In this document: positions 1 through 11,222 of the stretch, piece by piece
Position numbering within the stretch: the stretch's first letter is position 1
How the letters are laid out: the number at the start of each line of letters is the position of its first letter
Assembly (NCBI GenBank): GCA_030141605.1
Contig: JAQGDQ010000010.1
Location: 1,057,501 to 1,117,500 of the forward strand
DNA from: Tubiluchus corallicola
Lineage: Eukaryota; Priapulida; Priapulimorpha; Priapulimorphida; Tubiluchidae
Length of the DNA: 60,000 nt
Reading direction: 5' to 3'
Made by a program: the position numbers and the translations under genes
Notes under the pieces: model-generated
Database searches by the model: none
Seen by the model: the letters and a program-made list of their open reading frames with translations, nothing else
Told to the model about the DNA's origin: nothing

Positions 1-147
1 TCACGACATAATGTGGTATAACTGGGTGAAATACCAGCTAATAAAACAGGATGAAATTTGTGTTTATTTGTTTTAACTAGTTAGCTTTAATTAACTATGA
101 TTTTACTCAAGTAACATACCGAAATGGCCAACTGTAACCTGACATAC

Positions 148-227
148 ATTGAGAACCATCCACGCACGTCTCACAGCCATCTTGACATTTTAGGCACGAA
201 TATTTTTCTTCAAATTCGCTCGACGAT
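148..227 (-). CDS. GPR158: GPR158/179-like receptor, coding exon 6 (Cys-rich stalk)
   Basis: Sixth coding exon seen of a minus-strand receptor gene. The acceptor TTTAATTTCAG lies just upstream and the donor GTATGT at 142-147. It adds about 26 residues, including the Cys pattern YSCLKCQDGCETC, followed by VDGSQC. Human GPR158 has a very similar pattern (YVCLPCREGCPFC) just before its first transmembrane helix, so this is the end of the extracellular stalk. The exon starts in phase 2, which matches the end of exon 5, and ends in phase 1. The seven transmembrane helices must lie beyond the left edge of the window. Seen: splice sites, frame and Cys spacing. Inferred: membrane-proximal location of the stalk. 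Confidence 0.85.
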
Positions 228-1157
228 CTGAAATTAAATCTAAATCGAAGAAGATGCCTGATCGATAAGTAGCTATGCTGGTACATTGTATTGTTTAAAA
301 TCAGTTCAGTTACTGGTTTATGTACAATAGAAAACATTTACTGATTTATCTAAAATAGTTATCTAAAATAGTTACTGTTTATCTAAAACAGTTACTGGTT
401 TATGTAAAACAAAAAATGGCCTTATTTAGCTCACGCAAACTATAATGAGATGTAGGCCTAGTAATGCTTAATGCACTGTATAAATGTAGGCTGTCTTATT
501 TTTATGTTTGTTAAGTCACCATCCTTTTTAGGTTTGTAAAAATGAGTTTTCAATGAGTAATTTGACCTGTATATAATCTTATGCTTATACACCTGAAAAT
601 ACGTTGCCAAGTTTCGAACGGGTATTAATTTGCGTACGTTTTGTAGAAATCTTTGCTGTGCTAAATTAAGTCCCAAGCTGAATTAATAAATGACACTATT
701 GTTGACATATATTAGACAACAGCATTTCGTATTAAATTAATCTCGACAGATTCTCCGTAAAAGCTTTTGTACTAAATTAAATAGCACCAAATAAACCAAA
801 TCTAATACACTTACTTAGTACTATTAGCTTAAGCCATTAGTTAACTTAAAACTGTAAAATCAGATCCAGTGATGTGCACGTAGATGACAGGATATGTTAT
901 TTACATTAGAAAAACGGCTGTTTTACATCTATTTTATGTAATTCTCAGATATAGTTGTCTGCTAGCATGGCAAACATTACATTTCTCACATTCGTGACGA
1001 CGAAATCGCAAAATTCATTTGCGCCACGTGGAGCTGGCTGATTTGTTGCCAACTTTTTCTGTGCACCATAATTGTTCTCACAATTTAACAAATAAAATTA
1101 ATGTAATGGCAAATTTTAAAACAATTTGGTAGTGGTCTATTTAACAACAACATCAAT

Positions 1158-1202
1158 GATAATAATAATAATAGTAATAATAATAATATTATTATTATTA
1201 TA

Positions 1203-1235
<33 letters not shown>

Positions 1236-1282
1236 GCTGTTATTGTTGTTGTTATTATTACTATTATTATTATTATTATTAT
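1158..1282. repeat. compound trinucleotide microsatellite (AAT/ATT/GTT)
   Basis: Runs of AAT, then ATT, then GTT, then ATT on the plus strand. It abuts the 3' end of a minus-strand SINE-like sequence and probably arose from that element's AAT tail. Confidence 0.9.
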
Positions 1283-1299
1283 ATTTTATTTCAGGCGAA

Positions 1300-1527
1300 A
1301 ATGTCCTATATACAAATATTTACTTAATTGCAGATAAAACTAAGATAAAACTGTCATAATAAAAATAATTACCAATTCACTAATTTGGCACTAAAATCTT
1401 ATACAAATTGAAAATTTGATGATAAAAGTTCATTCCATAATTTAAACATATTCGATTTCCACGCAAATCAAGTCGTTAAAAGTGGTTACAAAACAAGCGC
1501 ACTAGCCACTAGGCTATCACAAGACAA
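1300..1527 (-). mobile_element. tRNA-derived SINE relic
   Basis: On the minus strand the sequence GATAGCCTAGTGGCTAGTGC (around 1503-1522) has a full match to the RNA polymerase III A box (TAGCCTAGTGG). It continues like a tRNA-SINE head with GCGCTTG. A decayed B-box-like TCGAAT follows near 1448-1453. About 150 nt further along the element, CCTGAAATAAAATATAATAA leads into an AAT tail (the microsatellite at 1158-1282). The A-to-B box distance is about a dozen bases longer than usual, so the copy is diverged. No target-site duplication was found. Confidence 0.45.
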
Positions 1528-1571
1528 ACAATTGCAATAAAATTACATCAAATTAATACGTTTTTACTTAC

Positions 1572-1690
1572 ACTGTATTCTCCACTTCGCTGCCATTATA
1601 ACCATCTGCAAAAATAGTTGAGTAGAAGCCAGTTTTGCAATGGCACGTATACGCTCCCGTAACCCAACCTTGATTTGGCGTAAACTCACA
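1572..1690 (-). CDS. GPR158: GPR158/179-like receptor, coding exon 5 (EGF-like)
   Basis: Exon bounded by acceptor TTCTAG and donor GTAAGT. It reads in phase 0 from exon 4 and ends in phase 2. It encodes 39 residues beginning CEFTPNQGWVTGAYTCHCK. GAYxCxCKxGFY is the hallmark of the EGF-like stalk in GPR158/GPR179 (human GAYECICKAGFY). An N-glycosylation sequon NGS follows in YNGSEVENT. The link between the EGF segment and the next Cys cluster is much shorter than in human GPR158, where a long proline- and arginine-containing loop separates them. The exon is too small for simple ORF finding and is recognised by motif and splice phase. Confidence 0.88.
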
Positions 1691-2404
1691 CTAGAATAAA
1701 TTAACAAGTTATTCAGATATATCATGGAGATATATTATATTTCACATCTTGTCTGCATGCCCAGTTTGTTCCACCGTTAGTGCCATTTGATTATCTTAGT
1801 TTCAGCTAATTTTGCCTTCAATTACTTCAAGTATTCCGCTGTAACCGGAGTAGTGCATTTCGAAATTACAGACCTAATAAACCAAGAGTTATATTAACTA
1901 TAGACACGAGAACCATTAAAATTTAAGAGATTTTTTTCCAATTGCGTTAAAATACTAGTCTCATCATCTCCAATTTTCACATTTCAGTTTCGTTTTATTT
2001 GCTTCCAGCCATAAAACCACGAAATAATTACGATCAGAAAGACGACAGGTCGCACTTTTCATGAAAATCGTTAAGCAAATATTATTTTTCTGGCATTGCA
2101 GTGTCGAGTTACGAAATATTTTATGAAATATTAAAAGTCGACGATGGTGGACGAGCGGAAAATTGACAAAGTTCGTTTCCGTGTGGTTGGCAATAGTGAA
2201 GATCGATTTATTATAGTTTCTTAGCTGTCTGGAACTGAAAGTTTAAAAGTTTGATACAGTCATGTCTGGCAGAAGATCAATCTGAGAGCTGCCGATAATA
2301 ACAGCACTTTATAAAATACTTTCTGGTGGACTTCAAGAAGTCGGGAAAGCAAAAACAGAGAAATTGCGTGTTATAAAATCTTTACTTGCCCTTTTATGAA
2401 AAAG

Positions 2405-2407
<3 letters not shown>

Positions 2408-2455
<48 letters not shown>
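2408..2455. repeat. (GA)n microsatellite
   Basis: Uninterrupted GA dinucleotide run of about 24 units. Confidence 0.95.
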
Positions 2456-2459
<4 letters not shown>

Positions 2460-2723
2460 AGAATGAGAAGAGACTTGATAGTTGCAGCATTTGACTGAGT
2501 TATCCGAATAAACTAGACAATATTGAGTTAAGTAAGTTGAAACCTAATTTAAAGAAGCTAAATTAAAACAAACGCGTATTTTTAGTTAAAACACACATGT
2601 ATTTTAAATCAAAACAAGTTTGTGTTTTTGCTCGTGTGGTGAATGTCAAGGACTTTTAATATCAGTTTTTAATTTTGTACGTACTAAATTTCATATGTAT
2701 GTAGTTTTCTCATTTTACGCCAC

Positions 2724-2758
2724 TTTAACTAGATCAAGATTAGTTTGATCTAGTTAAA
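2724..2758. repeat. 14-bp perfect inverted repeat
   Basis: Arms TTTAACTAGATCAA (2724-2737) and TTGATCTAGTTAAA (2745-2758) flank a 7-nt loop. The words CTAGTTAAA and TTGATCT recur over the next 100 bp, suggesting a decayed repeat family. Confidence 0.7.
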
Positions 2759-3908
2759 TACCTCCTTGTTAGCTAACAAAATCTAGTTAAATTGATCTCA
2801 AAACGATGAAAGAATTTAACAGATGGAAAAAGACACCGACGAGTCAACGCCATTCCAACTTATAGTTAGGGTTGCAAGAATCATAGCTAACAAGTTTGTC
2901 AAATCAAATTAAGTCAAGTTAAACGATGTTAATTTAATTAAATCAAATAAACAAAAATTAACAAAATCAATTAAAGCTAGATAAATATGATAGAACGACA
3001 TTATTGTTTAAAGTTATGTCAGCATCAAGTTATGTCAGCTTGAGTTTGACGCCTGTCGGTTATGTCTGTCTATTTCACTTTAATTTTTAAGGGTGGTCGT
3101 TAACGAAGATCTAACGGCATGGATGGTCTAGTGGACTTATACATTATTTTAAAGCCAATCATGGAAATCTATGAATAAATTTCAAGCTTTTGAATATCAA
3201 AGCAGTAATGTCACTTTAAGGTGGCAAACATATTCATATTGAACATACAATTTGAATGACGAAACGTACAAGTATAAAATCGTTAAAACGCAAAGAGAGC
3301 ATATAAATGCTTATTGGCATTGCAAGTTATTATATTAAATTAAGTGTCGAAAAAAGCGTACAAGCCAAAAAGATGTAAAAGTCTTGCACAGCATGGGGGC
3401 CTACTGATGACAGAATTACTCGCAAAGTCATTTTCTTAGTTTAACCAAGAAAAATCATGACTATAAGATCAATAAGAAGTAAGCCTTAAATACAAATACA
3501 ATTGATAGTACGTACCAGCTAAAATCGTGTTAAAGCTTTTCAAAACAAAAGACATCAAGTCACATCATATGCATAATTCACTGAAAGACGATCATTGAGA
3601 ATAAGATCGACGACGATAATTTGTCTTAATAAAAGTTAAGGAACAAATGATACTGGGACGAGTATGTGGCTTGTTATTGAATGACTAACTTTGTTAAAAT
3701 ATAATGCTGTTAAAAAGCAAGTAAAGTTTGATAAAGAGCCGAAAAATGACGGTTTGATATGATGTCAGTAGAATAAGAGAAATTTAATGATGCAAAGTTT
3801 GTTTTAATTATGAAGCGGCGATATAATTTTATACAAGTTAATTATCTCGCCAAGGGAGATCATATACACGCATCCAAAAGCGGCTTAAGACTCATTTACC
3901 TCGTTTTA

Positions 3909-4792
3909 AGAGCCGTGTAGACGATTAGTTTTTCATCAAACTAGTTTGTCAGTTTTAGTTTCATTAAAGTAATTCATAAATGAAGACATACACAATAGGC
4001 TTAACATGCAGATCTGTACTAATTCACTTAATTTTATTGCTTTGCAATGGTACAGCCCCCGCACCGTTAAAGTTTAAATTCATAAATTCTACCCTGACCT
4101 GTTTAGCACACGGCTTGTGTGACTTGACAAATAAGACATGACAATAATGTAGGCCTAACAGCCAATTTGTAGCAAAATTTTTTTAGTATGAATTTATTGA
4201 CTACCTGGCAGTACTTTTTCTGAAGCACCTGAAAAATTGCTTCGTATGTTTCTGGTGTAATTAAAGATAAACTGGACTTCGATATTCTAGTCGAATTTTG
4301 TGCTGTAAGAAGCACCTGTGGCCAAAAAATTGTAGTGGTTTCCAAGCGGGCAGCTGGTGATATCGCTTCTCTCATATTTGTTCCATCTTTTGAATATATG
4401 GAGAAACTTGCTCCGATAAATAGTCAAACATTGAAAGTTGCATACGCATGTAGTCCAAAAAATCGCGAGGTGCCTCAACTTTCAACTCTGAAAATCTGGC
4501 TGTAACTGCCTTTCTCGCCTCTTCGCTGTAACCATTTCGTCACCCAAACTTTTCTAACTCTTTCTTTTTTAACTTTTCTAATCGCACAAGCTAGCACAAT
4601 AGACAATAAGCACGTCTGCGTGTTGGCGCCATAATTTGACTGAAAGACTGACATCCCTTGCTGAATAGTTATTACCAGAGATTGGCGGAGTGAAGTTTGA
4701 TGTCGTCTAAACCCGCGTCAGTTTTTAGACTGATAGTTTTTGTTTGTCAGTTTTAGTTTGACAGTTTAAAAACTGATTGTGTAAACGGTAGA
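3909..4792 (-). mobile_element. PIF/Harbinger DNA transposon relic with TTA target-site duplication
   Basis: The left end AGAGCCGTGTAGACGATTAG (from 3909) and the reverse complement of the right end, TCTACCGTTTACACAATCAG (from 4792), share about 60 percent of positions; both continue into GTTTTT. Identical TTA trinucleotides flank the element at 3906-3908 and 4793-4795, the expected 3-bp TWA duplication of PIF/Harbinger. Inside lies the N-terminal part of a Harbinger-like transposase. At 884 bp it is far shorter than an autonomous copy (about 3 kb), so it is internally deleted and non-autonomous. It sits in an intron of the receptor gene. Confidence 0.65.
4203..4632 (-). pseudogene. Harbinger-type transposase, N-terminal remnant
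   Basis: The likely ATG at 4632 begins MAPTRRRAYC. Successive fragments in different frames match the HARBI1/Harbinger order: VWVTKWLQRRGEKGSYSQIF (family W-V-x-x-W-L-x-x-R), then FLDYMRMQ, then MREAISPAARLETT, FLATGASYSTKFD and SRISKSSLSLITPETYEAI. The N-terminal helix-turn-helix region is thus kept. The DDE catalytic domain is absent, lost to deletion between 4203 and the left terminal repeat. At least two frameshifts and a stop codon show it is dead. Confidence 0.7.
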
Positions 4793-4961
4793 TTACAAAA
4801 TTTTAATTGAAGAAGTGGTAGATATCGGTCTAGCGACACTGTTAAATTTACTAGTGGAGTCTGCTGTTAAGCTGAATTTTGGCTTGCAATTTGCTGAGGT
4901 GTTAAAAAATAATAGAAAGCATCAACTTTAGCTACAAGTTGACAGTGAAAGTCTCAATCTA

Positions 4962-5006
4962 GGGTCAACAAGGGTCAACGAAGGGTCAGCGTTAAACCGA
5001 GGGTCA
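4962..5006 (+). promoter_or_regulatory. cluster of four GGGTCA nuclear-receptor half-sites
   Basis: GGGTCA occurs at 4962, 4972, 4983 and 5001. The first two are a direct repeat spaced by 4 (DR4), the second and third are spaced by 5 (DR5), and the fourth follows after 12. The consensus half-site is RGKTCA. It may equally be a decayed 10- to 11-bp tandem repeat without function. Confidence 0.3.
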
Positions 5007-5292
5007 ACGAAGTGCTGGCCAAACGTGCCAAAAACAAACAGATTTATTCATTCATCATCATAATAATTTCATTAGTATGTTAATGTGTATGATTTTTCCA
5101 TGCAGTAGATCAAGACATTTTAAAACGTAACTTTATTCACTCTGATTTTTTTTTATCAATTCAGCCTTTACACTCACACTCGAACAGATACGGTGTGCAG
5201 CCAAGAACAAACTTTTCATCAACCTTAGCGAACCGTTTCAGTGTGAATAGATTTCTTCACCTTTAGATTAATATAAATGCAAAAATGTTTAC

Positions 5293-5431
5293 ATGTGTTG
5301 TCCGGTGGCACTTGTTTGTCCCAGCGAAAGTATTGATTACATTCGTGATGTCAGTACTGGTGTCGTTCAGGTTACACTGGTTTATGGACCATGACGTCAC
5401 GTCTCCTTCGATGACATAGAAACCATTCAAT
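5293..5431 (-). CDS. GPR158: GPR158/179-like receptor, coding exon 4
   Basis: Acceptor TTGTTTTTAG at its 5' end and donor CAT|GTAAAC at 5287-5292. It begins with the third base of a codon completed from exon 3 (AG|A, Arg) and ends in phase 0. It encodes LNGFYVIEGDVTSWSINQC, then NLNDTSTDITNVINTFAGTN and KCHRTTH. The core matches human GPR158 around its VDIDQC and GTHKCH motifs, the last strand of the Cache domain followed by the start of the Cys-rich stalk. Glu214 of the joined protein occupies the position of human Asp307, a reported glycine-binding residue. There is an NDT glycosylation sequon. Frame compatibility on both sides strongly supports the call. Confidence 0.85.
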
Positions 5432-5730
5432 CTAAAAACAATAAGCTGGTAAATAAAATTACTGACGTACGCCAAAATAATGTCGATAAGTACATACTTG
5501 TACTTCTAGTTTAACATAATTATAAATGTCAACTGTAATAGGTCTAATAATTCCAGTGTTGCTTTTTGACTAAGCACCATCGTAAACTATTTTTGCGTTG
5601 TCTCAGGTCTTTCTTCACCATGGCGAATTCCCAATAGACCTGCTAGTTCTTTTACATTTTTTTCTTATGATGTAACTTATATCACAGATAACTGTAGAAC
5701 AAAGAAATGGCGGGAGGGTTTGATTTACTG

Positions 5731-5883
5731 ATGGATAGATGGATGGATGGATGGATGGATGGATGGATGGATGGATGGATGGATGGATGGATGGAGGGAG
5801 GGAGGGAGGGAGGGAGGGAGGGAGGGAGGGACGGACGGACGGACGGACGGACGGACGGACGGACGGACGGATGGATGGATGGA
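5731..5883. repeat. compound tetranucleotide array GGAT-GGAG-GGAC-GGAT
   Basis: Blocks of GGAT (5731-5792), GGAG (to about 5829), GGAC (to about 5869) and GGAT again. Each block differs from the next by one base of the unit. Both strands are open in one frame because no unit makes a stop; the resulting MDGW or HPSI repeats are not genes. Confidence 0.95.
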
Positions 5884-6544
5884 GGTACAAATTCAAGTAA
5901 AATAATAGAACTGAGTCAAACAGGAGGCTTCAATGTGGCATAACGAAGCCAGGAGCTTTGAAAAATCATCTACGTCCTTGTATTAATCAAGTTTGCGTTC
6001 CAGCAAATGCGGCGAGGATAATCCGTACAAGTAAATAACAAGACCCTATCAGATGAGAGTTCTTCCTGCTTAATTGCAATGCTGGCATTCCAGGGGTGGA
6101 CGCATAACTCCAGGGTGTAATGAAGGAACAGACGCTGGAGAAGCCAGAAGGCGTATGCACGCATTTGAGATTAATCAATCCGTTGGACTATGAACTTGGG
6201 CTCGCAGTACGTAAAGGACAAGCAGGCATAGAGTGAAGAAAGCCATTCATTTGGACTGTGACTGAAAGGTCGAATAAAAGTAGAAAAGTTGTTTTCAGAG
6301 CGTTTTTGTTGCGCTGTCGCTCGCACTAACCGCAGGGAGTTTGTTAATTCTTTCAAGGTTTCCTGTGTGCATGGCGATGCGATTGAAGTGCGGTGGGTTT
6401 CATCAGCTGAATCAGTAAAAAAGATTGAGTTTCCCTACCAGTCCAATTAACTCGATAAATTAGTTTCGTGCGGCGGGCAAACTCAAATGTAAAAAAGGAG
6501 TCAGTAGTGTTGCAGATTTTGGTGTGTAGATTGCCCGTTTAGTC

Positions 6545-6935
<391 letters not shown>

Positions 6936-8157
6936 ATTTGTAGGACAAATAGACAAGTAATTGTAATTTAATAATTTGGTCTCCATTGGAATTATAATAA
7001 CTATTTGAGATAGGCAGAAAAAAGCTTGCAGCTGAGAACTTTGGCAAAATGTCGCGTTTGTTTCTGAATAGATGTACACCGCATCTACAAACAATCTATA
7101 GGCTGATTTGTCTGATCTAAACGTTGCCCCAGACTCCCAACTCTTGGGATTGCTGCAACGAGAATCCATAATTTCGAACTAGCTATTATTATAAATGGAT
7201 TAGAAGCCTCTGGGTGATAGATGGCACCATCATCACCTTAATGCATTGTCACTCAAAGATATGCGCGACAAAATGTAGCGAAACTGAGAAATGAAGAACT
7301 ATTCAGACACAGTAAACATCCATTAGGTTTACGTATCTTTTTGATGGAAAACATGGCAAATCTCAGCTGAATAAAATTACACGAGCAGTATCTGTTCGCG
7401 TAAAGTTTAGTGCTTTCTTTGAATACAATAAACTCCTTCTGGCGATTTTATGATGGTGTTATATATATGCAGTAAAGGCTTTCGACGGAAAAAATAAAAC
7501 GCGAGGGGTGACTGCTACTGCAAGTTTTAAAATTAAGCCATTCTTGTATAACTTTTCGAATTGGACCTGTTTTAAAACTGCACTAAATTAAAGCAAATAA
7601 TCAAGTTCAGCAAATTCAGGAGACAGTTCAGAATTAGGCATTTTTAACTACCAACGAATTTCGTCACGTTCAGAAGCTTTCCAAGGTTCCAGGATTCATA
7701 TTTATAGACGAATAAGCTGACACGTAATTATGTCGGTTGTTACGAGACATCAAGATTCAAACATCGGTTCAGGAATCTTTGACTTAGCATTTAAAGGTTA
7801 CTAGTATGGAGCAAGAAAGCAACAATTTAATGTATAAAAATGCATAATAGAGGTACATGTTTACTAGATTGGCTTCAAGACAAAAATTAGAATAAGTTTG
7901 AAACGTTATTAGCCAGGCAACAGTATCAGCGAAGCGTTGTAGGTGCGCGGCGTGCTTACGTTATTTTAACGGTTTAATTCCAAGGCATGTGCTGCGTTTA
8001 TTGGCGGTGCAGAACATTTCGATGCCTGCATTGGCCGAGCAGGGTTTTGCATTAATGTGTTTTATTGTTTTCTATGGAGCAAGCTTACAGCACGTCTACC
8101 ATCGCTTGCAAAAGAGTGATATTAAATAAAATCTATAGTTTAACTTAGATATCCTAC

Positions 8158-8512
8158 CTTACATCGTCAATCAGAGGAATGACGTATGCTATGATCCACT
8201 TTTTCTGGTCACACATATAGTAGGGCATAGACCACTTGCCCTTATATACAATTAAACCAGTCAATTTAGCGGAAGTATTATGCCTTGTGTGTTCATACAC
8301 TTCATTTCCGGTCTGCAACCATGGCAGCTGATCCTCAGCATCCATATCAAAGTACGTTTCCGTGATCACCTCATTATCATCACGAGAACACGTGATCAGT
8401 TTTAAGCGACTTAAATGAGGGTTTAGAAAAACATTAGGCTTGAGTGCCAGTCTTGCGGAATGTAACGCACCACTAAGAGTAACGGCACTTTTCAGTAGAC
8501 TTCTCACAGCAC
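8158..8512 (-). CDS. GPR158: GPR158/179-like receptor, coding exon 3 (Cache domain core)
   Basis: The largest exon, 355 nt, residues 88-206 of the joined protein. Acceptor TATTTCAG; donor AAG|GTAGGA at 8151-8157. A stronger-looking GTAAGG five bases earlier is rejected because only the later one keeps frame with exon 4. AVRSLLKSAV, LHSARLAL and GKWSMPYYMCDQKKW align with human GPR158 ALVWSLLEG, SISRAAITF and FKWSPPYLECENG. Arg108 matches human Arg173 and Tyr185 matches Tyr269. Human Glu271 is replaced by Met187, while the adjoining Cys (188) is kept. The exon builds the extracellular Cache ligand-binding fold. Human numbering is recalled, not looked up. Confidence 0.87.
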
Positions 8513-9197
8513 CTGAAATAAATGGAAGCCACATGCAGCACTTTTAAACAAATGCCATAAAACATGATAAACACAACGCAGTAGGATTTCAAATCAATCT
8601 TGTTGTGTAACGTCACTTGAATACTGGCTACTTAATTTAATACAAATTTCTTCTGAAAAAATCCAGCCAGTCTTACAACTAAACAGACAGCTTGACAATC
8701 AGTCGATCAGTTAATAATCTAGCTGGCCATTTCATCAATCCAATCAGCCAGTTCTTCAGTCATTCTACACCAAATGAATCAACCAGAAATTTAAATGCAT
8801 TAAAATCTGTTATTTATTTATTCGTTTATTTTAGAATTAAATCAATACATAAGTATTATAAAAAACAAATCAGTGGCGCAGATTATAAAACTATATACAC
8901 AAGTTAGAAAACAGTACAAGAGGAGCAAAGGCTTGTTTAAATAATGAAGAGGTTTGTAGTGAGTTAATCACTAGCACAGCAAATCATGCATCAAGTAATT
9001 ACAAGCAATGCAGCAATGGGTTGCTAGTCAGTCAGTTAGTCCGTCCGGTTGGTCAGTGGGTCGGTCGGTAGGTCGGTCGGTCTCTCGGTCAGTCAGTCTG
9101 TCAGCTGGCCAGCTAGATAACTAGTGAACCAGCCGTTAGTCAGTCGCTCAGTCAAACCGTCAGTTAGTAATAAAGTTATCTCATTTCGTGTTCTTAC
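8513..9197 (-). other. intron between coding exons 2 and 3
   Basis: A 685-bp intron. From about 9028 to 9115 it is a degenerate GGTC/GTCA tetranucleotide repeat; scattered CAGTCAGTC and CAATCAG words near 8685-8765 may be older parts of it. Confidence 0.8.
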
Positions 9198-9372
9198 CAT
9201 GATCGTTATTTTCTGAAGACGTAAACTCAGTAATAACCCGACCAGCAAGTTCTGCTCTTTGAATATCAGGATCGAAAGCACTGATATTAATATCAACAGG
9301 GAACGGTTGAGAGATTGTCCCAGAAAAGCAAGTAGACACTGAGACGACCTCCTCTAGCAAGGTTCTCAAAGC
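9198..9372 (-). CDS. GPR158: GPR158/179-like receptor, coding exon 2
   Basis: Acceptor TTTTTTCAG and donor G|GTAAGA. It starts in phase 0 and ends in phase 1 (G|GT, Gly88). It encodes 58 residues, ALRTLLEEVVSVSTCFSG onward to ITEFTSSENNDHG. The region lies between the signal peptide and the Cache core. It resembles the helical entry of the GPR158 ectodomain (human ALDTLTHATNFLN) only loosely. It contains one sequon, NIS (Asn58), and one Cys. Assignment rests mainly on exact frame continuity with exon 3 and with the signal-peptide exon. Confidence 0.78.
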
Positions 9373-11135
9373 CTGAAAAAAGTACCAACATTGTGAAATT
9401 AAATTATTATTATTCAAATATGCTTCAAAAGTTTTTCAAGTGACAACCCGACTTCTGGACTCTAACGAGAACTAAAATAAACCACGAATCACATCTTCCA
9501 CACTGCATACTCAGGGCAAAGCTTGCTACTCTCATGCTTCAAGGGCTGCTTCCTAATTCTGTTATAATTAATCACTAGTGTGTGCTAATCAAAAATTTCT
9601 TTGACGATTTTAGAGGCTTCACACTTGCGTCGCAAGCACATAGTTGTCCCATAGGAATTGTTCGTTGGAATTTATAGACAAACTTGTTAATGCCGCCTCA
9701 TATAGCAACTACGAATGTAAAGCTCTGCTGAGGCGAAAACTTGCTTGTATAATTTCTTGTGCGCCTGACATGCTGGTCATCAATCAAGCTGTTATCTAAT
9801 AATTAAAAATGCGTATACAAAGTTGTAAATCACATAATTCGCCCTGCGGGTTTTTGATCGATAACGCGTTTTACTTCGTTAGTGCGACTAATTACTGCTG
9901 AGTAAATTCATAAAGATACCGGAAGAAAATAAATTACGCTTTGTAAAATGGACGAAAACCATAATTAAAAGAAGAAAACAGAAAAATAATCAAAGATTTG
10001 CTAAATTAACATACCATGTGCCGCTTACTTACTTATCGTAGCTTATGCGAAAAAATAGCAAGACAGAAAAAAACTAGCTAACTAACCAAAAATTTTTACA
10101 ATAATGCTAATTGTTGTCTTCTTATATACTTTTATAAAGTGGCAAAGCAGCCGATCAAAGGTTTGTGTGATTGCTAGCTTTGTATGAAATAAAATGCCAG
10201 GCTGGCTTATCCTTTGCAAAATTTCGCAATATTATGAAATTAAACTCAAAAAGACGTCTCCCAGAAATTTGAATAATGGCCAAAAGATCTGGCAAAATTT
10301 GATAAACTTATTAAAGACATGCAGAAGAAGCCAATTAAAATGTTGATTAAAATCTAGATTTTGCTTGGTTGTTTTATCTGATGACGGATTACATTTGTGG
10401 CAAAATTAGCCCGCACTTTGCACACAGTTTAATAATTGAGTTATTATTAACTGATTCTTATTCTACCCTTTTCCGCATTTCAGTTATTCAGGCTGCAGGT
10501 AAATTATACTTAAAATGTCTCCGTTTCTGTTCTATTTTCAAATGTATAAAGCAAATCATAGCATTCGTTTGTGAAAAGGCAGTAACATTGTTTTATCTCC
10601 ACTAAGCGATGACGATATTGAAAGTGACACCATTTAACTAAAAGTGAGTTTGCGCTTTACTCCAAAATATTCCTACTTTCCCTGTTCATTGACCACTGCA
10701 AGATCCTATTTGGTTAAAATTCGCTATCGCCAAAAATTGTGCTATTTTTTGTAATTACTTGCTATTGGTCAGAGCGAGGTCATTTTACTGCTAATTTTTA
10801 CAACAAATTGCTTTAGCAAGCAGATTCGTTCTCTTGCCTCTGACTTTTGACGATTTCACAATCCCTCATCGACATTTCACTTACCCAATCTCACCTTACC
10901 CACTTTTTCTCAATTCCGCGAAATTCCTAGACCGTTATAGCAAATTTTATTCTTGTATCTGCAAAACTGTGAAAAGAATTGCTCTTATAAAAAAGTAAAA
11001 AAATACTAACGATACCTACGTTAACAAAGGTGGAGTCACAATAATTTCATTTTTTCATAATTTCGTATAGCATTGTCAGCTTGCGATTTTATATTTAATA
11101 CATGTAATAGATTAAACAGACCAGGGAAACTTTAC
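9373..11135 (-). other. intron between coding exons 1 and 2
   Basis: A 1.76-kb AT-rich intron. No repeats, transposon motifs or splice-bounded open frames were recognised. The open frame at 10369-10605 on the opposite strand has no similarity to anything known. Confidence 0.75.
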
Positions 11136-11222
11136 CTGATTGCTGCTTCCGGTACCCTCTTCCGGTTCCACTCGAGAAACTAGACCTAGCACTAGAAGCG
11201 TGACAACGAAGTGTCCAACCAT
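11136..11222 (-). CDS. GPR158: GPR158/179-like receptor, coding exon 1 (signal peptide)
   Basis: ATG at 11222 followed by 29 codons and the donor CAG|GTAAAG. The product begins MVGHFVVTLLVLGLVSR, a short n-region and a hydrophobic core typical of a cleaved signal peptide, followed by acidic VEPEEGTGSSNQ. It joins exon 2 in phase 0. A TTTTTCAG acceptor at 11229-11236 just upstream of the ATG suggests that a non-coding 5' exon lies further away, so the promoter is not located. An alternative first exon cannot be excluded, because the signal peptide itself carries no family signature. Confidence 0.7.

Larger units (their letters stand above)
228..1571 (-). other. intron between coding exons 5 and 6
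   Basis: About 1.3 kb of AT-rich intron. It contains an (AAT)n/(AAC)n microsatellite at 1158-1282 and next to it a tRNA-derived SINE relic. The rest shows no coding potential; the two open frames at 107-337 and 458-676 are explained by exon 6 or are chance. Confidence 0.8.
1691..5292 (-). other. intron between coding exons 4 and 5
   Basis: A 3.6-kb intron. It carries a (GA)n tract, a short inverted repeat in a TCTAGTTAAA-rich stretch (2724-2960), a PIF/Harbinger relic (3909-4792) and a cluster of GGGTCA half-sites (4962-5006). Bases 2960-3905 show nothing recognisable. Confidence 0.75.

Noticed and set aside
3120-3140. pol III A-box match TGGTCTAGTGG
   Set aside because: No B box at a tRNA-like distance and no paired acceptor stem, so neither a tRNA nor a clear SINE.
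5615-5943. MDGW and HPSI repeat open frames on both strands
   Set aside because: Both arise from the GGAT/GGAG/GGAC array and cannot both be genes; no splice or start support for either.
8159-8164. GTAAGG as donor of receptor exon 3
   Set aside because: Good match to consensus, but joining here breaks the frame into exon 4 and gives a stop; the GTAGGA site at 8151-8157 keeps it.
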